A program made the position numbers and the translations under genes. Below, one piece after another: positions 61,991 to 64,000 of a DNA stretch of 64,000 bases. The notes beneath the pieces are model-generated. The model searched no databases, was not told the origin of the DNA, and was given only the letters and a program-made list of their open reading frames with translations. Numbering within the stretch: position 1 is the stretch's first letter; each line of letters begins with the position of its first letter. Source of the DNA: Cubamyces lactineus (Eukaryota; Basidiomycota; Agaricomycetes; Polyporales; Polyporaceae); the NCBI GenBank assembly GCA_022376465.1, contig JACDTU010000010.1, positions 1,380,292-1,444,291 of the forward strand, given 5' to 3'.

Positions 61991-63038
61991 ATGGGCCGCC
62001 CCCTCTATAGCACCCAAGTCGCTGACGACAATGCAAGCGACCAGGAAAACCAACAGCCGCTACCCATTCCTCCCCACTCGCCAGACGCCTCTCGTCGCCC
62101 CCACCGGAATACACCTCTAGGTCACCATCGCCCGCCTCCTCGACGTCGGACCTCAGCACGGTTGGTGTCGAAGACTCTCACCTGGTAGACCACTCCCGGC
62201 ACCCCGACGTCAACCAGTTGCTTCGTGCGCTCCTCACCAACCCTACCCAGTCGTCAATGCCACCGAGCGAGGCTTGCAGTACTTCCTTAGAGAGTATCGA
62301 TGCCTCTACAACGAGCAACGGGAACTGGACGCACTGGAAGGGAACCTTGTTGACGCAGCTGACATCGCAGAGGACGCTCTAGACGCTCTTCATGAGGCGT
62401 TTGGTGAAGAAGAGGAGCAACGGCAAGTCTCGGACTACGACATCGCAGAACGGCAGGCGCGCGCCCTCGAAAACGTCGGGCACCATGCCCACGAGTTACG
62501 GAGGTTGGCAAGACACTCTTTGAACACCACTCGACGGCTCGCCCGGACCACGCGCACGTGGAGGAACTTCCTCATACAAACATTTGAACTCCCCGCATTC
62601 CGTGCAAGGATGGCGCCACTGGCCTCGGTCATCAACGACGCGGCCCCACCTCCCGGAGAACTCCCAGCTGCGGCAAGAAGAGTACCCGGCGAAGCCCGAC
62701 GCCAAGGGACCTATCTGCCCTTGTTCCACACCAGAGTCTCCGCAGGAAGCTGTCGGCCCCGTGATCCATCCCCCGACGAGCGTAACGTAAGAGCTCGAAG
62801 AGACACCTCGCCCGCCCCAATGGACGCTTCGCCAGCCCGACCTGAGTCCCCGCCGTCCCTCCACCCTATTGGCCGCAGCTGCCTAGTCTGTGGGTCGCCC
62901 GATCACGAGTACCTGCGGTGCAGACTGGCGATGTGTCTGGTGTCGCGCCACCGCCCCTGGCCATCACCCGTGGGAGTGCCCTCTGCGCCCAGAAGACATG
63001 GACGAGCGGTTTACGAGTTGAGCTGGATATTCCGCTGA
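61991..63038 (+). pseudogene. Gypsy-E extra ORF 3b: helical protein with two C-terminal zinc knuckles, frameshifted
   Basis: ATG 61991, one base after the 3a stop: MGRPLYSTQVADDNASDQEN. Coding sequence then moves between frames near 62095 (PPPEYTSRSPSPASSTSDLS, HPDVNQLLRALLTNPTQ) and near 62250 into the long frame to 63038: LQYFLREYRCLYNEQRELDA, AEDALDALHEAFGEEEEQRQ, RQARALENVGHHAHELRRLA. The C-terminus has CLVCGSPDHEYLRC (C-X2-C-X4-H-X4-C) and, one frame over, CVWCRATAPGHHPWEC followed by PLRPEDMDERFTS and a stop. So the former product carried two zinc knuckles, besides the one in Gag. It lies between pol and the polypurine tract. An RNA-binding role is inferred. Confidence 0.6.
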
Positions 63039-63058
63039 TGGAACAGCGTAGAAGCATA

Positions 63059-63070
63059 CGAAGGGGGTAA
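63059..63070 (+). promoter_or_regulatory. Gypsy-E polypurine tract
   Basis: GAAGGGGGTAA directly before the 3' LTR. Confidence 0.75.
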
Positions 63071-63487
63071 TGTTACGACGCTCACTGTGTCACGGTCACC
63101 CAGTTTCCTTTTCCTCTCTCTCCCTCGTGCCTCCGTTATGCCACGTCATCCTTTCCCATGCCACGTCACCCTTTCCCACCGGTTCACACGGCTGTTGTAT
63201 TACTACCCTATCACCTTCCGCCACGTCATCGCCACATCATCTGTATTCCCAGCCCTGACTCTACGTAGTTATACTGGACTCTCACGGTACGTGGCGCCTA
63301 CGTGGCGCTGACGTGTCCATGTCTCTCTTCCTGTATTTAAGACCAGAGGATCCACTCGGGATCCTCAGCTCGACCTGGTTATCCATTGCCTATTCCTCTG
63401 AACCTCTACTCGACTCGAACTACTGGAGACCTCTGGTCCGATCCCTAGGACGTCGCTTGCTGTGACCGATCTAGGCTCGTCGTAACA
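63071..63487 (+). repeat. Gypsy-E 3' LTR
   Basis: 417 bp, full length, TGTTACGACGCTCACTGTGT to GGCTCGTCGTAACA. Confidence 0.96.
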
Positions 63488-63492
63488 ATAGT

Positions 63493-64000
63493 GAACGGAC
63501 CTAAGAACTTCTCGGACAACTTTTTGGAAGGACGTGTAGTCCGGATGTGCTGAGCTCGGACATAGACCTGATCTCCGACCTTGAAGTCCGGCGCGGGTAG
63601 ACGGTGCTTGTCTGCCTGTACTTGGTACCGGGCCTGGGCTTCGGAGATCTGCTGTCGGAGTTGGGTGTGAAGTTCGTCAAGGTCGACAGCGTAGTCGCGA
63701 GCTCGAGCGGAGGTGAGGTCCCGCTCGGGTAGACGGAGATGGCGGGGTTGTAGCCCTTGTTCGCGAAGAACGGGGATATACCGGTAGTTGCGGACGGGGC
63801 ATTGTTATACGCGAACTCCGCCAAGGGGAGGAGTTGGGACCAGTTGTCCTGCTGGTAGTTCGAATAGATCCGGAGGTACTGCTCGAGGGTCTGGTTAACC
63901 CGCTCGGTTTGACCGTCGCCTTCCGGGTGGTAACCAGAGGTGAAGTGAAGGCGCATGTCAAGGGCCTTACCGAGGGAGCGGAAGAAGTGAGAGACGAACT
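63493..64000 (-). pseudogene. Gypsy-D Pol integrase region, cut by the window edge, one frameshift
   Basis: MRLHFTSGYHPEGDGQTERV with NQTLEQYLRIYSNYQQ (catalytic Glu region, 63850-63956), WSQLLPLAEFAYNNAPSATT, FFANKGYNPAISVYP. Then the frame shifts near 63727, where this copy has three G (GGG) and the old relative at 10440 has four. The alternative frame continues with DLTSARARDYAVDLDELHTQ, RYQVQADKHRLPAPDFKVGD and SEKFLGPFT up to the Gypsy-E insertion. So this pol is disabled by one lost base, independent of Gypsy-E. Confidence 0.85.

Larger units (their letters stand above)
55862..63487 (+). mobile_element. Gypsy-E: chromovirus with intact Pol ORF, target duplication ATAGT
   Basis: 7626 bp, flanked by ATAGT at 55857-55861 and 63488-63492. 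LTRs 55862-56254 and 63071-63487 differ at four positions plus a 24-bp deletion in the 5' LTR. Plus strand: gag, pol in the -1 frame, then extra ORFs, polypurine tract, 3' LTR. It interrupts the pol of Gypsy-D. A solo LTR of the same family is in the Gypsy-C LTR. This is the only element here whose Gag and Pol frames show no stop. Confidence 0.97.
53091..64000 (-). mobile_element. Gypsy-D: chromovirus 3' half with an antisense spliced gene, split by Gypsy-E
   Basis: 3' LTR 53091-53763, polypurine tract 53764-53776, antisense gene 53972-55376, chromodomain end of pol 55481-55861, Gypsy-E insertion, then pol again from 63493 to the window edge. The rest, with gag and the 5' LTR, lies to the right of the window. 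CpG is abundant, so this copy is young compared with the remnants at 9900 and 34933. Confidence 0.88.

Overview
This looks like repeat-rich nuclear DNA from a filamentous fungus, most likely a mushroom-forming basidiomycete (Agaricomycetes). The case rests on family recognition. There are several Ty3/gypsy chromoviruses, Ty1/copia pieces, PIF/Harbinger, Tc1/mariner, DUF6589, DUF6818 and RecQ-like pseudogenes, and short GTAAGT...YAG introns of 50-60 bp. I see no ordinary host gene, tRNA, rRNA or CRISPR array. Almost all of the window is transposable elements inserted into one another. Names Gypsy-A to Gypsy-E are local to this report.

Layout, left to right. 1-826: 5' end of a Gypsy-B copy (minus strand) cut by the window edge. 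1343-2950: dead DUF6589 gene. 4590-5270: dead RecQ-like helicase. 5545-6975: copia 3' end with its LTR. 6982-9896: Harbinger element with terminal inverted repeats. 9900-11236 and 19551-19702: an old Gypsy-D-like pol, split by Gypsy-A (11237-19550, plus strand), which itself holds a 567-bp inverted-repeat element and an inverted gag piece. 19809-22792: second Harbinger element. 22898-23867: solo LTR beside an old minus-strand gag-protease remnant, which also took a Tc1/mariner insertion at 25588. 26306-34932: Gypsy-B (minus). 34933-36520: old LTR fragment and a solo LTR with target duplication GTGGA. 37674-37965 and 52347-52990: one copia integrase cut in two by Gypsy-C (37966-52346, minus, LTRs differing at two positions). 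Gypsy-C's right LTR holds a solo Gypsy-E LTR. 53091-64000: 3' half of Gypsy-D (minus), interrupted by Gypsy-E (55862-63487, plus, target duplication ATAGT), whose pol ORF is uninterrupted.

The most interesting point is cargo. Every gypsy element here carries coding or former coding sequence between pol and the 3' LTR. In Gypsy-C and Gypsy-D this cargo is on the strand opposite to pol, has its own TATA boxes and introns, and encodes proteins with a six-cysteine cluster like or near the fungal Zn(II)2Cys6 type. Gypsy-C adds two small helical genes that look like tandem paralogues. Gypsy-E and Gypsy-B have different sense-strand extra ORFs, Gypsy-E's ending in two zinc knuckles. Gypsy-C also repeats its 3' polypurine tract inside pol, as central-PPT elements do.

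Decay is dominated by changes expected from loss of CpG: CGA arginine codons now read TGA, and catalytic Asp codons in ATC-GAY context now read AAY in several unrelated enzymes. Old copies are poor in CpG while young copies (Gypsy-C, -D, -E) are rich in it. Product names come from motif recognition by eye. No database search or alignment program was used.
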